Made by a program: the position numbers and the translations under genes. Shown here in pieces: positions 1-15,900 of a stretch of DNA of 64,000 nucleotides. The notes beneath the pieces were generated by a model. It was not told the origin of the DNA, ran no database searches, and saw only the letters and a program-made list of their open reading frames with translations. The DNA is from Onthophagus taurus. Taxonomy: Eukaryota > Arthropoda > Insecta > Coleoptera > Scarabaeidae. Every line of letters starts with the position of its first letter. Positions within the stretch are counted from its first letter, which is position 1. The stretch is from assembly GCF_036711975.1 (NCBI RefSeq), contig NC_091972.1:25673001-25737000 (forward strand), in the 5' to 3' direction.

Positions 1-3000
1 CCAAATGACATGTTGGAGCATGTTGGAGATAAAAAACAATATGTGCCCAAAACGTGATATTATGACGTTATACGCCGTTCTGAGCCGTGTTTGAACTTTA
101 TATCACTTTTGGTTCCGATAATTCTGTTGACCATATATGTGATATTCAGGCGCCTAATGACATCTTGGAGCATGTTGGAGATAAAAATCAAAATGTGCCC
201 AAAACGTGATATTATGACGTTATACGCCGTTCTGAGACATGTTTGAACTTTCTATCACTTTTGGTTCCGATGATTCTGTTGACCATATATGTGATATTCA
301 GGCTCCTAATAACATATTGGAGCATGTTGGAGATAAGAAAGAAAATGTGCCCAAAACGTGATATTATGACGTTATACGCCGTTCTGAGCCATGTTTGAAC
401 TTTCTATCACTTTTGGTTCCGATAATTCCGTTGACCATATTTGTGATATTCAGGGGCCAAATATCGTATTGGAACATGTTGGAGATAAAAAACAAAATGT
501 GCCCAAAACGTGATATTATGACGTTATACGCCGTTCTGAGCCATGTTTGAACTTTCTATCACTTTTGGTTCCGATAATTCTGTTGACCATATTTGTGATA
601 TTCAGGGGCCAAATATCGTATTGGAGCATGTTGGAGATAAAAAATAAAATGCGCCCAAAACGTGATATTATGACGTTATACGCCGTTCTGAGCCATATTT
701 GAACTTTCTATCACTTTTGGTTCCGGTAATTCTGTTGACCATATATGTGATATTCAGGCGCCTAATGACATCTTGGAGCATGTTGGAGATAAAAAACAAA
801 ATGTGCCCAAAACGTGATATTATGACGTTATACGCCGTTCTGAGACATGTTTGAACTTTCTATCACTTTTGGTTCCGGTAATTCTGTTGACCATATATGT
901 GATATTCAGGCGCCTAATGACATCTTGGAGCATGTTGGAGATAAAAAACAAAATGTGCCCAAAACGTGATATTATGACGTTATACGCCGTTCTGAGATAT
1001 GTTTGAACTTTCTATCACTTTTGGTTCCGATGATTCTGTTGACCATATATGATATTCAGGCGCCTAATAACATATTGGAGCATGTTGGAGATAAAAACAA
1101 AATGTGCCCAAAACGTGATATTATGACGTTATACGCCGTTCTGAGCCATGTTTGAAATTTCTATCACTTTTGGTTCCGGTAATTCTGTTGACCATATATG
1201 TGATATTCAGACGCCAAATGACATATTGGAGCATGTTGGAGATAAAAAACAAAATGTGCCCAAAACGTGATATTATGATGTTATACGCCGTTCTGAGCCA
1301 TGTTTGAACTTTCTATCACTTTTGGTTCCGGTAATTCTGTTGACCATATATGTGATATTCAGGGGCCAAATGTCATCTTGGAGCATGTTGGAGATAAAAA
1401 ACAAAATGTGCCCAAAACGTGATATTATGACGTTATACGCCGTTCTGAGCCATGTTTGAACTGTCTATCACTTTTGGTTCCGATAATTCTGTTGACCATA
1501 TTTGTGATATTCAGGGGCCTAATGTCGTATTGGAGCATGTTGGAGATAAAAAACAAAATGTGCCCAAAACGTGATATTATGATGTTATACGCCGTTCTGA
1601 GCCATGTTTGAACTTTCTATAACTTTTTGTTCCGGTAATTCTGTTGACCATATATGTGATATTCAGGCGCCAAATGACATCTTGGAGCATGTTGGAGATA
1701 AAAAACAAAATGTGGCCAAAACGTGATATTATGACGTTATACGCCGTTCTGAGCCATGTTTGAACTTTCTATCACTTTTGGTACCGGTAATTCTGTTGAC
1801 CATATATGTGATATTCAGGGGCCAAATGTCATCTTGGAGCATGTTGGAGATAAAAAACAAAATGTGCCCAAAACGTGATATTATGACGTTATACGCCGTT
1901 CTGAGCCATGTTTGAACTTTCTATCACTTTTGGTTCCGATAATTCTGTTGACCATATTTGTGATATTCCGGGGCCTAATGTCGTATTGGAGCATGTTGGA
2001 GATAAAAAACAAAATGTGCGCAAAACGTGATATGATGTTATACGCCGTTCTGAGCCATGTTTGAACTTTCTATCACTTTTTGTTCCGGTAATTCTGTTGA
2101 CCATATTTGTGATATTCAGGGGCCAAATATCGTATTGGAGCTTGTTGGAGATAAAAAATAAAATGCGCCCAAAACGTGATATTATGACGTTATACGCCGT
2201 TCTGAGCCATATTTGAACTTTCTATCACTTTTGGTTCCGGTAATTCTGTTGACCATATATGTGATATTCAGGCGCCTAATGACATCTTGGAGCATGTTGG
2301 AGATAAAAAACAAAATGTGCCCAAAACGTGATATTATGACGTTATACGCCGTTCTGAGCCATGTTTGAACTTTCTATCACTTTTGGTTCCGGTAATTCTG
2401 TTGACCATATATGTGATATTCAGGCGCCTAATGACATCTTGGAGCATGTTGGAGATAAAAAACAAAATGTGCCCAAAACGTGATATTATGACGTTATACG
2501 CCGTTCTGAGACATGTTTGAACTTTCTATCACTTTTGGTTCCGATGATTCTGTTGACCATATATGTGATATTCAGGCGCCTAATAACATATTGGACCATG
2601 TTGGAGATAAAAACAAAATGTGCCCAAAACGTGATATTATGACGTTATACACCGTTCTGAGCCATGTTTGAAATTTCTATCACTTTTGGTTCCGGTAATT
2701 CTGTTGACCATATATGTGATATTTAGGGGCCAAATATCATCTTGGAGCATGTTGGAGATAAAAAACAAAATGTGCCCAAAACGTGATATTATGACGTTAT
2801 ACGCCGTTCTGAGACATGTTTGAACTTTCTATCACTTTTGGTTCCGATGATTCTGTTGACCATATATGTGATATTCAGGCGCCTAATAACATATTGGAGC
2901 ATGTTGGAGATAAAAAACAAAATGTGCCCAAAACGTGATATTATGACGTTATACGCCGTTCTGAGCCATGTTTGAACTTTCTATCACTTTTGGTTCCGAT

Positions 3001-6000
3001 AATTCTGTTGACCATATTTGTGATATTCAGGGGCCAAATATCGTATTGGAGCATGTTGGAGATAAAAAACAAAATGTGCCCAAAACGTGATATTATGACG
3101 TTATAGGCCGTTCTGAGCCATGTTTGAACTTTCTATCACTTTTGGTTCCGATAATTCTGTTGACCATATTTGTGATATTCAGGGGCCAAATATCGTATTG
3201 GAGCATGTTGGAGATAAAAAATAAAATGCGCCCAAAACGTGATATTATGACGTTATACGCCGTTCTGAGCCATGTTTGAACTTTCTATCACTTTTGGTTC
3301 CGATAATTCTGTTGACCATATTTGTGATATTCAGGGGCCAAATATCGTATTGGAGCATGTTGGAGATAAAAAACAAAATGTGCCCAAAACGTGATATTAT
3401 GACGTTATACGCCGTTCTGAGCCATGTTTGAACTTTCTATCACTTTTGGTTCCGATAATTCTGTTGACCATATTTGTGATATTCAGGGGCCAAATATCGT
3501 ATTGGAGCATGTTGGAGATAAAAAACAAAATGTGCCCAAAACGTGATATTATGACGTTTTACGCCGTTCTGAGCCATGTTTGAACTTTCTATCACTTTTG
3601 GTTCCGATAATTCTGTTGACCATATTTGTGATATTCAGGGGCCAAATATCGTATTGGAGCATGTTGGAGATAAAAAACAAAATGTGCCCAAAACGTGATA
3701 TTATGACGTTATACGCCGTTCTGAGCCATGTTTGAACTTTCTATCACTTTTGGTTCCGATAATTCTGTTGACCATATTTGTGATATTCAGGGGCCAAATA
3801 TCGTATTGGAGCATGTTGGAGATAAAAAACAAAATGTGCCCAAAACGTGATATTATGACGTTTTACGCCGTTCTGAGCCATGTTTGAACTTTCTATCACT
3901 TTTGGTTCCGATAATTCTGTTGACCATATTTGTGATATTCAGGGGCCAAATATCGTATTGGAGCATGTTGGAGATAAAAAACAAAATGTGCCCAAAACGT
4001 GATATTATGACGTTATACGCCGTTCTGAGCCATGTTTGAACTTTCTATCACTTTTGGTTCCGATAATTCTGTTGACCATATTTGTGATATTCAGGGGCCA
4101 AATATCGTATTGGAGCATGTTGGAGATAAAAAATAAAATGCGCCCAAAACGTGATATTATGACGTTATACGCCGTTCTGAGCCATATTTGAACTTTCTAT
4201 CACTTTTGGTTCCGGTAATTCTGTTGACCATATATGTGATATTCAGGCGCCTAATGACATCTTGGAGCATGTTGGAGATAAAAAACAAAATGTGCCCAAA
4301 ACGTGATATTATGACGTTATACGCCGTTCTGAGACATGTTTGAACTTTCTATCACTTTTGGTTCCGATGATTCTGTTGACCATATATGATATTCAGGCGC
4401 CTAATAACATATTGGAGCATGTTGGAGATAAAAACAAAATGTGCCCAAAACGTGATATTATGACGTTATACGCCGTTCTGAGCCATGTTTGAAATTTCTA
4501 TCACTTTTGGTTCCGGTAATTCTGTTGACCATATATGTGATATTCAGGCGCCAAATGACATATTGGAGCATGTTGGAGATAAAAAACAAAATGTGCCCAA
4601 AACGTGATATTATGATGTTATACGCCGTTCTGAGCCATGTTTGAACTTTCTATCACTTTTGGTTCCGATGATTCTGTTGACCATATATGTGATATTCAGG
4701 GGCCAAATGTCATCTTGGAGCATGTTGGAGATAAAAAACAAAATGTGCCCAAAACGTGATATTATGACGTTATACGCCGTTCTGAGCCATGTTTGAACTT
4801 TCAATCACTTTTGGTTCCGATAATTCTGTTGACCATATTTGTGATATTCAGGGGCCTAATGTCGTATTGGAGCATGTTGGAGATAAAAAACAAAATGTGC
4901 CCAAAACGTGATATTATGATGTTATACGCCGTTCTGAGCCATGTTTGAACTTTCTATCACTTTTTGTTCCGGTAATTCTGTTGACCATATATGTGATATT
5001 CAGGCGCCAAATGACATCTTGGAGCATGTTGGAGATAAAAAACAAAATGTGCCCAAAACGTGATATTATGACGTTATACGCCGTTCTGAGCCATGTTTGA
5101 ACTTTCTATCACTATTGGTTCCGGTAATTCTGTTGACCATATATGTGATATTCAGGGGCCAAATGTCATCTTGGAGCATGTTGGAGATAAAAAACAAAAT
5201 GTGCCCAAAACGTGATATTATGACGTTATACGCCGTTCTGAGCCATGTTTGAACTTTCTATCACTATTGGTTCCGGTAATTCTGTTGACCATATATGTGA
5301 TATTCAGGGGCCAAATGTCATCTTGGAGCATGTTGGAGATAAAAAACAAAATGTGCCCAAAACGTGATATTATGACGTTATACGCCGTTCTGAACCATGT
5401 TTGAACTTTCTATCACTTTTTGTTCCGGTAATTCTGTTGACCATATATGTGATATTCAGGCGCCAAATGACATCTTGGAGCATGTTGGAGATAAAAAACA
5501 AAATGTGCCCAAAACGTGATATTATGACGTTATACGCCGTTCTGAGCCATGTTTGAACTTTCTATCACTTTTGGTTCCGGTAATTCTGTTGACCATATAT
5601 GTGATATTCAGGCGCCTAATGACATCTTGGAGCATGTTGGAGATAAAAAACAAAATGTGCCCAAAACGTGATATTATGACGTTATACGCCGTTCTGAGCC
5701 ATGTTTGAACTTTCTATCACTTTTGGTTCCGGTAATTCTGTTGACCATATATGTGATATTCAGGCGCCTAATGACATCTTGGAGCATGTTGGAGATAAAA
5801 AACAAAATGTGCCCAAAACGTGATATTATGACGTTATACGCCGTTCTGAGACATGTTTGAACTTTCTATCACTTTTGGTTCCGATGATTCTGTTGACCAT
5901 ATATGTGATATTCAGGCTCCTAATAACATATTGGAGCATGTTGGAGATAAGAAAGAAAATGTGCCCAAAACGTGATATTATGACGTTATACGCCGTTCTG

Positions 6001-7149
6001 AGCCATGTTTGAACTTTCTATCACTTTTGGTTCCGATAATTCCGTTGACCATATTTGTGATATTCAGGGGCCAAATATCGTATTGGAACATGTTGGAGAT
6101 AAAAAACAAAATGTGCCCAAAACGTGATATTATGACGTTATACGCCGTTCTGAGCCATGTTTGAACTTTCTATCACTTTTGGTTCCGATAATTCTGTTGA
6201 CCATATTTGTGATATTCAGGGGCCAAATATCGTATTGGAGCATGTTGGAGATAAAAAATAAAATGCGCCCAAAACGTGATATTATGACGTTATACGCCGT
6301 TCTGAGCCATATTTGAACTTTCTATCACTTTTGGTTCCGGTAATTCTGTTGACCATATATGTGATATTCAGGCGCCAAATGACATCTTGGAGCATGTTGG
6401 AGATAAAAAACAAAATGTGCCCAAAACGTGATATTATGACGTTATACGCCGTTCTGAGACATGTTTGAACTTTCTATCACTTTTGGTTCCGATGATTCTG
6501 TTGACCATATATGATATTCAGGCGCCTAATAACATATTGGAGCATGTTGGAGATAAAAACAAAATGTGCCCAAAACGTGATATTATGACGTTATACGCCG
6601 TTCTGAGCCATGTTTGAAATTTCTATCACTTTTGGTTCCGGTAATTCTGTTGACCATATATGTGATATTCAGGCGCCAAATGACATATTGGAGCATGTTG
6701 GAGATAAAAAACAAAATGTTCCCAAAACGTGATATTATGATGTTATACGCCGTTCTGAGCCATGTTTGAACTTTCTATCACTTTTGGTTCCGATGATTCT
6801 GTTGACCATATATGTGATATTCAGGGGCCAAATGTCATCTTGGAGCATGTTGGAGATAAAAAACAAAATGTGCCCAAAACGTGATATTATGACGTTATAC
6901 GCCGTTCTGAGCCATGTTTGAACTTTCTATCACTTTTGGTTCCGATAATTCTGTTGACCATATTTGTGATATTCAGGGGCCTAATGTCGTATTGGAGCAT
7001 GTTGGAGATAAAAAACAAAATGTGCCCAAAACGTGATATTATGACGTTATACGCCGTTCTGAGCCATGTTTGAACTTTCTATCACTTTTGGTTCCGGTAA
7101 TTCTGTTGACCATATTTGTGATATTCAGGGGCCAAATGTCATCTTGGAG

Positions 7150-10100
7150 CATGTTGGAGATAAAAAACAAAATGTGCCCAAAACGTGATATTATGACGTT
7201 ATACGCCGTTCAGGGCCATGTTTGAACTTTCTATCACTTTTGGTTCCGATAATTCTGTTGACCATATTTGTGATATTCCGGGGCCTAATGTCGTATTGGA
7301 GCATGTTGGAGATAAAAAACAAAATGTGCCCAAAACGTGATATGATGTTAAACGCCGTTCTGAGCCATGTTTGAACTTTCTATCACTTTTTGTTCCGGTA
7401 ATTCTGTTGACCATATATGTGATATTCAGGCGCCAAATGACATCTTGGAGCATGTTGGAGATAAAAAACATTATGTGCCCAAAACGTGATATTATGACGT
7501 TATACGCCGTTCTGAGCCATGTTTGAACTTTCTATCACTTTTGGTTCCGATAATTCTGTTGACCATATTTGTGATATTCAGGCGCCAAATGACATGTTGG
7601 AGCATGTTGGAGATAAAAAACAATATATGCCCAAAACGTGATATTATGACGTTATACGCCGTTCTGAGCCATGTTTGAACTTTCTATCACTTTTGGTTCC
7701 GATAATTCTGTTGACCATATTTGTGATATTCAGGGGCCAAATATCGTATTGGAGCATGTTGGAGATAAAAAACAAAATATGCCCAAAACGTGATATTATG
7801 ACGTTATACGCCGTCCTGAGCCATGTTTGAACTTTCTATCACTTTTGGTTCCGATGATTCTGTTGACCATATATGTGATATTCAGGCGCCTAATAACATA
7901 TTGGAGCATGTTGGAGATAAAAAACAAAATGTGCCCAAAACGTCATATTATGACGTTATACGCCGTTCTGAGCCATGTTTGAACTTTCTATCACCTTTGG
8001 TTCCGGTAATTCTGTTGACCATATATGTGATATTCAGGGGCCAAATGTCATCTTGGAGCATGTTGGAGATAAAAAACAAAATGTGCCCAAAACGTGATAT
8101 TATGACGTTATACGCCGTTCTGAGCCATGTTTGAACTTTCTATCACTTTTGGTTCCGATGATTCTGTTGACCATATATGTGATATTCAGGCGCCAAATGA
8201 CATATTGGAGCATGTTGGAGATAAAAAACAATATGTGCCCAAAACGTGATATGACGTTATACGCCGTTATGAGCCATGTTTGAACTTTCTATCACTTTTG
8301 GTTCCGATAATTCTGTTGACCATATTTGTGATATTCAGGCGCCAAATGACATCTCGGAGCATGTTGGAGATAAAAAACAAAATGTGCCCAAAACGTGATA
8401 TTATGACGTTATACGCCGTTCTGAGACATGTTTGAACTTTCTATCACTTTTGGTTCCGATGATTCTGTTGACCATATATGTGATATTCAGGCGCCAAATG
8501 ACATCTCGGAGCATGTTGGAGATAAAAAACAAAATGAGCCCAAAACGTGATTTATGACGTTATACGCCGTTCTGAGACATATTTGAACTTTCTATCACTT
8601 TTGGTTCCGATGATTCTGTTGACCATATTTGTGATATTCAGGGGCCAAATATCGTATTGGAGCATGTTGGAGATAAAAAACAAAATATGCCCAAAACGTG
8701 ATATTATGACGTTATACGCCGTCCTGAGCCATGTTTGAACTTTCTATCACTTTTGGTTCCGATGATTCTGTTGACCATATATGTGATATTCAGGCGCCTA
8801 ATAACATATTGGAGCATGTTGGAGATAAAAAACAAAATGTGCCCAAAACGTGATATTATGACGTTATACGCCGTTCTGAGCCATGTTTGAACTTTCTATC
8901 ACCTTTGGTTCCGGTAATTCTGTTGACCATATATGTGATATTCAGGGGCCAAATGTCATCTTGGAGCATGTTGGAGATAAAAAACAAAATGTGCCCAAAA
9001 CGTGATATTATGACGTTATACGCCGTTCTGAGCCATGTTTGAACTTTCTATCACTTTTGGTTCCGATGATTCTGTTGACCATATATGTGATATTCAGGCG
9101 CCAAATGACATATTGGAGCATGTTGGAGATAAAAAACAATATGTGCCCAAAACGTGATATGACGTTATACGCCGTTATGAGCCATGTTTGAACTTTCTAT
9201 CACTTTTGGTTCCGATAATTCTGTTGACCATATTTGTGATATTCAGGCGCCAAATGACATGTTGGAGCATGTTGGAGATCAAAAACAATATGTGCCCAAA
9301 ACGTGATATTATGACGTTATACGCCGTTCTGAGCCATGTTTGAACTTTCTATCACTTTTGGTTCCGATGATTCTGTTGACCATATATGTGATATTCAGGC
9401 GCCAAATGACATCTCGGAGCATGTTGGAGATAAAAAACAAAATGAGCCCAAAACGTGATATTATGACGTTATACGCCGTTCTGAGACATATTTGAACTTT
9501 CTATCACTTTTGGTTCCGATGATTCTGTTGACCATATATGTGATATTCAGGCGCCTAATAACATTTTGGAGCATGTTGGAGATAAAAACAAAATGTGCCC
9601 AAAACGTGATATTATGACGTTATACGCCGTTCTGAGCCATGTTTGAACTTTCTATCACTTTTGGTTCCGATAATTCAGTTGACCATATTTGTGATATTCA
9701 GGCGCCAAATGACATGTTGGAGCATGTTGGAGATAAAAAACAATATGTGCCCAAAACGTGATATTATGACGTTATACGCCGTTCTGAGCCATGTTTGAAA
9801 TTTCTATCACTTTTGGTTCCGGTAATTCTGTTGACCATATATGTGATATTCAGGCGCCAAATGACATATTGGAACATGTTGGAGATAAAAAACAAAATGT
9901 TCCCAAAACGTGATATTATGATGTTATACGCCGTTCTGAGCCATGTTTGAACTTTCTATCACTTTTGGTTCCGATGATTCTGTTGACCAAATATGTGATA
10001 TTCAGGGGCTAAATGTCATCTTGGAGCATGTTGGAGATAAAAAACAAAATGTGCCCAAAACGTGATATTATGACGTTATACGCCGTTCTGAGCCATGTTT

Positions 10101-12903
10101 GAACTTTCTATCACTTTTGGTTCCGATAATTCTGTTGACCATATTTGTGATATTCCGGGGCCTAATGTCGTATTGGAGCATGTTGGAGATAAAAAACAAA
10201 ATGTGCCCAAAACGTGATATGATGTTAAACGCCGTTCTGAGCCATGTTTGAACTTTCTATCACTTTTTGTTCCGGTAATTCTGTTGACCATATATGTGAT
10301 ATTCAGGCGCCAAATGACATCTTGGAGCATGTTGGAGATAAAAAACATTATGTGCCCAAAACGTGATATTATGACGTTATACGCCGTTCTGAGCCATGTT
10401 TGAACTTTCTATCACTTTTGGTTCCGATAATTCTGTTGACCATATTTGTGATATTCAGGCGCCAAATGACATGTTGGAGCATGTTGGAGATAAAAAACAA
10501 TATATGCCCAAAACGTGATATTATGACGTTATACGCCGTTCTGAGCCATGTTTGAACTTTCTATCACTTTTGGTTCCGATAATTCTGTTGACCATATTTG
10601 TGATATTCAGGGGCCAAATATCGTATTGGAGCATGTTGGAGATAAAAAACAAAATATGCCCAAAACGTGATATTATGACGTTATACGCCGTCCTGAGCCA
10701 TGTTTGAACTTTCTATCACTTTTGGTTCCGATGATTCTGTTGACCATATATGTGATATTCAGGCGCCTAATAACATATTGGAGCATGTTGGAGATAAAAA
10801 ACAAAATGTGCCCAAAACGTCATATTATGACGTTATACGCCGTTCTGAGCCATGTTTGAACTTTCTATCACCTTTGGTTCCGGTAATTCTGTTGACCATA
10901 TATGTGATATTCAGGGGCCAAATGTCATCTTGGAGCATGTTGGAGATAAAAAACAAAATGTGCCCAAAACGTGATATTATGACGTTATACGCCGTTCTGA
11001 GCCATGTTTGAACTTTCTATCACTTTTGGTTCCGATGATTCTGTTGACCATATATGTGATATTCAGGCGCCAAATGACATATTGGAGCATGTTGGAGATA
11101 AAAAACAATATGTGCCCAAAACGTGATATGACGTTATACGCCGTTATGAGCCATGTTTGAACTTTCTATCACTTTTGGTTCCGATAATTCTGTTGACCAT
11201 ATTTGTGATATTCAGGCGCCAAATGACATCTCGGAGCATGTTGGAGATAAAAAACAAAATGTGCCCAAAACGTGATATTATGACGTTATACGCCGTTCTG
11301 AGACATGTTTGAACTTTCTATCACTTTTGGTTCCGATGATTCTGTTGACCATATATGTGATATTCAGGCGCCAAATGACATCTCGGAGCATGTTGGAGAT
11401 AAAAAACAAAATGAGCCCAAAACGTGATTTATGACGTTATACGCCGTTCTGAGACATATTTGAACTTTCTATCACTTTTGGTTCCGATGATTCTGTTGAC
11501 CATATTTGTGATATTCAGGGGCCAAATATCGTATTGGAGCATGTTGGAGATAAAAAACAAAATATGCCCAAAACGTGATATTATGACGTTATACGCCGTC
11601 CTGAGCCATGTTTGAACTTTCTATCACTTTTGGTTCCGATGATTCTGTTGACCATATATGTGATATTCAGGCGCCTAATAACATATTGGAGCATGTTGGA
11701 GATAAAAAACAAAATGTGCCCAAAACGTGATATTATGACGTTATACGCCGTTCTGAGCCATGTTTGAACTTTCTATCACCTTTGGTTCCGGTAATTCTGT
11801 TGACCATATATGTGATATTCAGGGGCCAAATGTCATCTTGGAGCATGTTGGAGATAAAAAACAAAATGTGCCCAAAACGTGATATTATGACGTTATACGC
11901 CGTTCTGAGCCATGTTTGAACTTTCTATCACTTTTGGTTCCGATGATTCTGTTGACCATATATGTGATATTCAGGCGCCAAATGACATATTGGAGCATGT
12001 TGGAGATAAAAAACAATATGTGCCCAAAACGTGATATGACGTTATACGCCGTTATGAGCCATGTTTGAACTTTCTATCACTTTTGGTTCCGATAATTCTG
12101 TTGACCATATTTGTGATATTCAGGCGCCAAATGACATGTTGGAGCATGTTGGAGATCAAAAACAATATGTGCCCAAAACGTGATATTATGACGTTATACG
12201 CCGTTCTGAGCCATGTTTGAACTTTCTATCACTTTTGGTTCCGATGATTCTGTTGACCATATATGTGATATTCAGGCGCCAAATGACATCTCGGAGCATG
12301 TTGGAGATAAAAAACAAAATGAGCCCAAAACGTGATATTATGACGTTATACGCCGTTCTGAGACATATTTGAACTTTCTATCACTTTTGGTTCCGATGAT
12401 TCTGTTGACCATATATGTGATATTCAGGCGCCTAATAACATTTTGGAGCATGTTGGAGATAAAAACAAAATGTGCCCAAAACGTGATATTATGACGTTAT
12501 ACGCCGTTCTGAGCCATGTTTGAACTTTCTATCACTTTTGGTTCCGATAATTCAGTTGACCATATTTGTGATATTCAGGCGCCAAATGACATGTTGGAGC
12601 ATGTTGGAGATAAAAAACAATATGTGCCCAAAACGTGATATTATGACGTTATACGCCGTTCTGAGCCATGTTTGAAATTTCTATCACTTTTGGTTCCGGT
12701 AATTCTGTTGACCATATATGTGATATTCAGGCGCCAAATGACATATTGGAGCATGTTGGAGATAAAAAACAAAATGTTCCCAAAACGTGATATTATGATG
12801 TTATACGCCGTTCTGAGCCATGTTTGAACTTTCTATCACTTTTGGTTCCGATGATTCTGTTGACCATATATGTGATATTCAGGGGCTAAATGTCATCTTG
12901 GAG
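7150..12903. repeat. Tandem duplication of a 2,877-bp satellite block (19 monomers)
   Basis: Landmarks recur at a constant offset of 2,877 bp: the unusual GATATGATGTTAAACGCC junction near 7340 and 10217, the GGAGATCAAAAAC variant near 9280 and 12157, CATTTTGG near 9561 and 12438, and GGGGCTAAATGTC near 10015 and 12892. The offset relation starts around 7.15 kb and fails after about 12.9-13.0 kb, so two adjacent copies are present. Boundaries are approximate. Unequal exchange between sister arrays is the usual cause (inference). Confidence 0.8.
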
Positions 12904-15900
12904 CATGTTGGAGATAAAAAACAAAATGTGCCCAAAACGTGATATTATGACGTTATACGCCGTTCTGAGCCATGTTTGAACTTTCTATCACTTTTGGTTC
13001 CGATAATTCTGTTGACCATATTTGTGATATTCAGGGGCCTAATGTCGTATTGGAGCATGTTGGAGATAAAAAACAAAATGTGCCCAAAACGTGATATTAT
13101 GATGTTATACGCCGTTCTGAGCCATGTTTGAACTTTCTATCACTTTTTGTTCCGGTAATTCTGTTGACCATATATGTGATATTCAGGCGCCAAATGACAT
13201 CTTGGAGCATGTTGGAGATAAAAAACAAAATGTGCCCAAAACGTGATATTATGACGTTATACGCCGTTCTGAGCCATGTTTGAACTTTCTATCACTTTTT
13301 GTTCCGGTAATTCTGTTGACCATATATGTGATATTCAGGCGCCAAATGACATGTTGGAGCATGTTGGAGATAAAAAACATTATGTGCCCAAAACGTGATA
13401 TTATGACGTTATACACCGTTCTGAGCCATGTTTGAACTTTCTATCACTTTTGGTTCCGATAATTCTGTTGACCATATTTGTGATATTCAGGCGCCAAATG
13501 ACATGTTGGAGCATGTTGGAGATAAAAAACAATATGTGCCCAAAACGTGATATTATGACGTTATACGCCGTTCTGAGCCATGTTTGAACTTTCTATCACT
13601 TTTGGTTCCGATAATTCTGTTGACCATATTTGTGATATTCAGGGGCCAAATATCGTATTGGAGCATGTTGGAGATAAAAAACAAAATATGCCCAAAACGT
13701 GATATTATGACGTTATACGCCGTCCTGAGCCATGTTTGAACTTTCTATCACTTTTGGTTCCGGTAATTCTGTTGACCATATATGTGATATCCAGGCGCCA
13801 AATGACATCTTGGAGCATGTTGGAGATAAAAAACAAAATGTGCCCAAAACGTGATATTATGACGTTATACGCCGTTCTGAGACATGTTTGAACTTTCTAT
13901 CACTTTTGGTTCCGATGATTCTGTTGACCATATATGTGATATTCAGGCGCCTAATAACATATTGGAGCATGTTGGAGATAAAAAACAAAATGTGCCCAAA
14001 ACGTGATATTATGACGTTATACGCCGTTCTGAGCCATGTTTGAACTTTCTATCACCTTTGGTTCCGGTAATTCTGTTGACCATATATGTGATATTCAGGG
14101 GCCAAATGTCATCTTGGAGCATGTTGGAGATAAAAAACAAAATGTGCCCAAAACGTGATATTATGACGTTATACGCCGTTCTGAGCCATGTTTGAACTTT
14201 CTATCACTTTTGGTTCCGATGATTCGGTTGACCATATATGTGATATTCAGGCGCCAAATGACATATTGGAGCATGTTGGAGATAAAAAACAATATGTGCC
14301 CAAAACGTGATATGACGTTATACGCCGTTATGAGCCATGTTTGAACTTTCTATCACTTTTGGTTCCGATAATTCTGTTGACCATATTTGTGATATTCAGG
14401 CGCCAAATGACATGTTGGAGCATGTTGGAGATCAAAAACAATATGTGCCCAAAACGTGATATTATGACGTTATACGCCGTTCTGAGCCATGTTTGAACTT
14501 TCTATCACTTTTTGTTCCGGTAATTCTGTTGACCATATATGTGATATTCAGGCGCCAAATGACATCTCGGAGCATGTTGGAGATAAAAAACAAAATGTGC
14601 CCAAAACGTGATATTATGACGTTATACGCCGTTCTGAGCCATGTTTGAACTTTCTATCACTTTTGGTTCTGGTAATTCTGTTGACCATATATGTGATATT
14701 CAGGCGCCAAATGACATGTTGGAGCATGTTGGAGATAAAAAACAATATGTGCCCAAAACGTGATATTATGACGTTATACGCCGTTCTGAGCCATGTTTGA
14801 ACTTTCTATCACTTTTGGTTCCGATAATTCTGTTGACCACATTTGTGATATTCAGGCGCCAAATGACATGTTGGAGCATGTTGGAGATAAAAAACAATAT
14901 GTGCCCAAAACGTGATATTATGACGTTATACGCCGTTCTGAGCCATGTTTGAACTTTCTATCACTTTTGGTTCCGATAATTCTGTTGACCATATTTGTGA
15001 TATTCAGGGGCCAAATATCGTATTGGAGCATGTTGGAGATAAAAAACAAAATGTGCCCAAAACGTGATATTATGACGTTATACGCCGTTCTGAGCTACGT
15101 TTGAACTTTCTATCACTTTTGGTTCCGATAATTCTGTTGACCATATTTGTGATATTCAGGGGCCAAATATCGTATTGGAGCATGTTGGAGATAAAAAACA
15201 AAATGTGCCCAAAACGTGACATTATGACGTTATGCGCCGTTCTGAGCCATGTTTGAACTTTCTATCACTTTTGGTTCCGATGATTCTGTTGACCATATTT
15301 GTGATATTCAGGGGCCAAATATCGTATTGGAGCATGTTGGAGATAAAAAACAAAATGTGCCCAAAACGTAATATTATGACGTTATACGCCGTTCTGAGCT
15401 ACGTTTGAACTTTCTATCACTTTTGGTTCCGATAATTCTGTTGACCATATTTGTGATATTCAGGGGCCAAATATCGTATTGGAGCATGTTGGAGATAAAA
15501 AACAAAATGTGCCCAAAACGTGATATTATGACGTTATGCGCCGTTCTGAGCCATGTTTGAACTTTCTATCACTTTTGGTTCCGATGATTCTGTTGACCAT
15601 ATATGTGATATTCAGGCGCCTAATAACATATTGGAGCATGTTGGAGATAAAAAACAAAATGTGCCCAAAACGTGATATTATGACGTTATACGCCGTTCTG
15701 AGCCATGTTTGAACTTTCTATCACTTTTGGTTCCGGTAATTCTGTTGACCATATATGTGATATTCAGGCGCCAAATGACATCTTGGAGCATGTTGGAGAT
15801 AAAAAACAAAATGTGCCCAAAACGTGATATTATGACGTTATACGCCGTTCTGAGCCATGTTTGAACTTTCTATCACTTTTGGTTACGATAATTCTGTTGA

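Noticed and set aside
7199..11615. Reading frames of 60-103 codons in the satellite, several occurring twice
   Set aside because: They are by-products of the 152-bp repeat, recur at the 2,877-bp duplication offset, and have no start context, domain or promoter.
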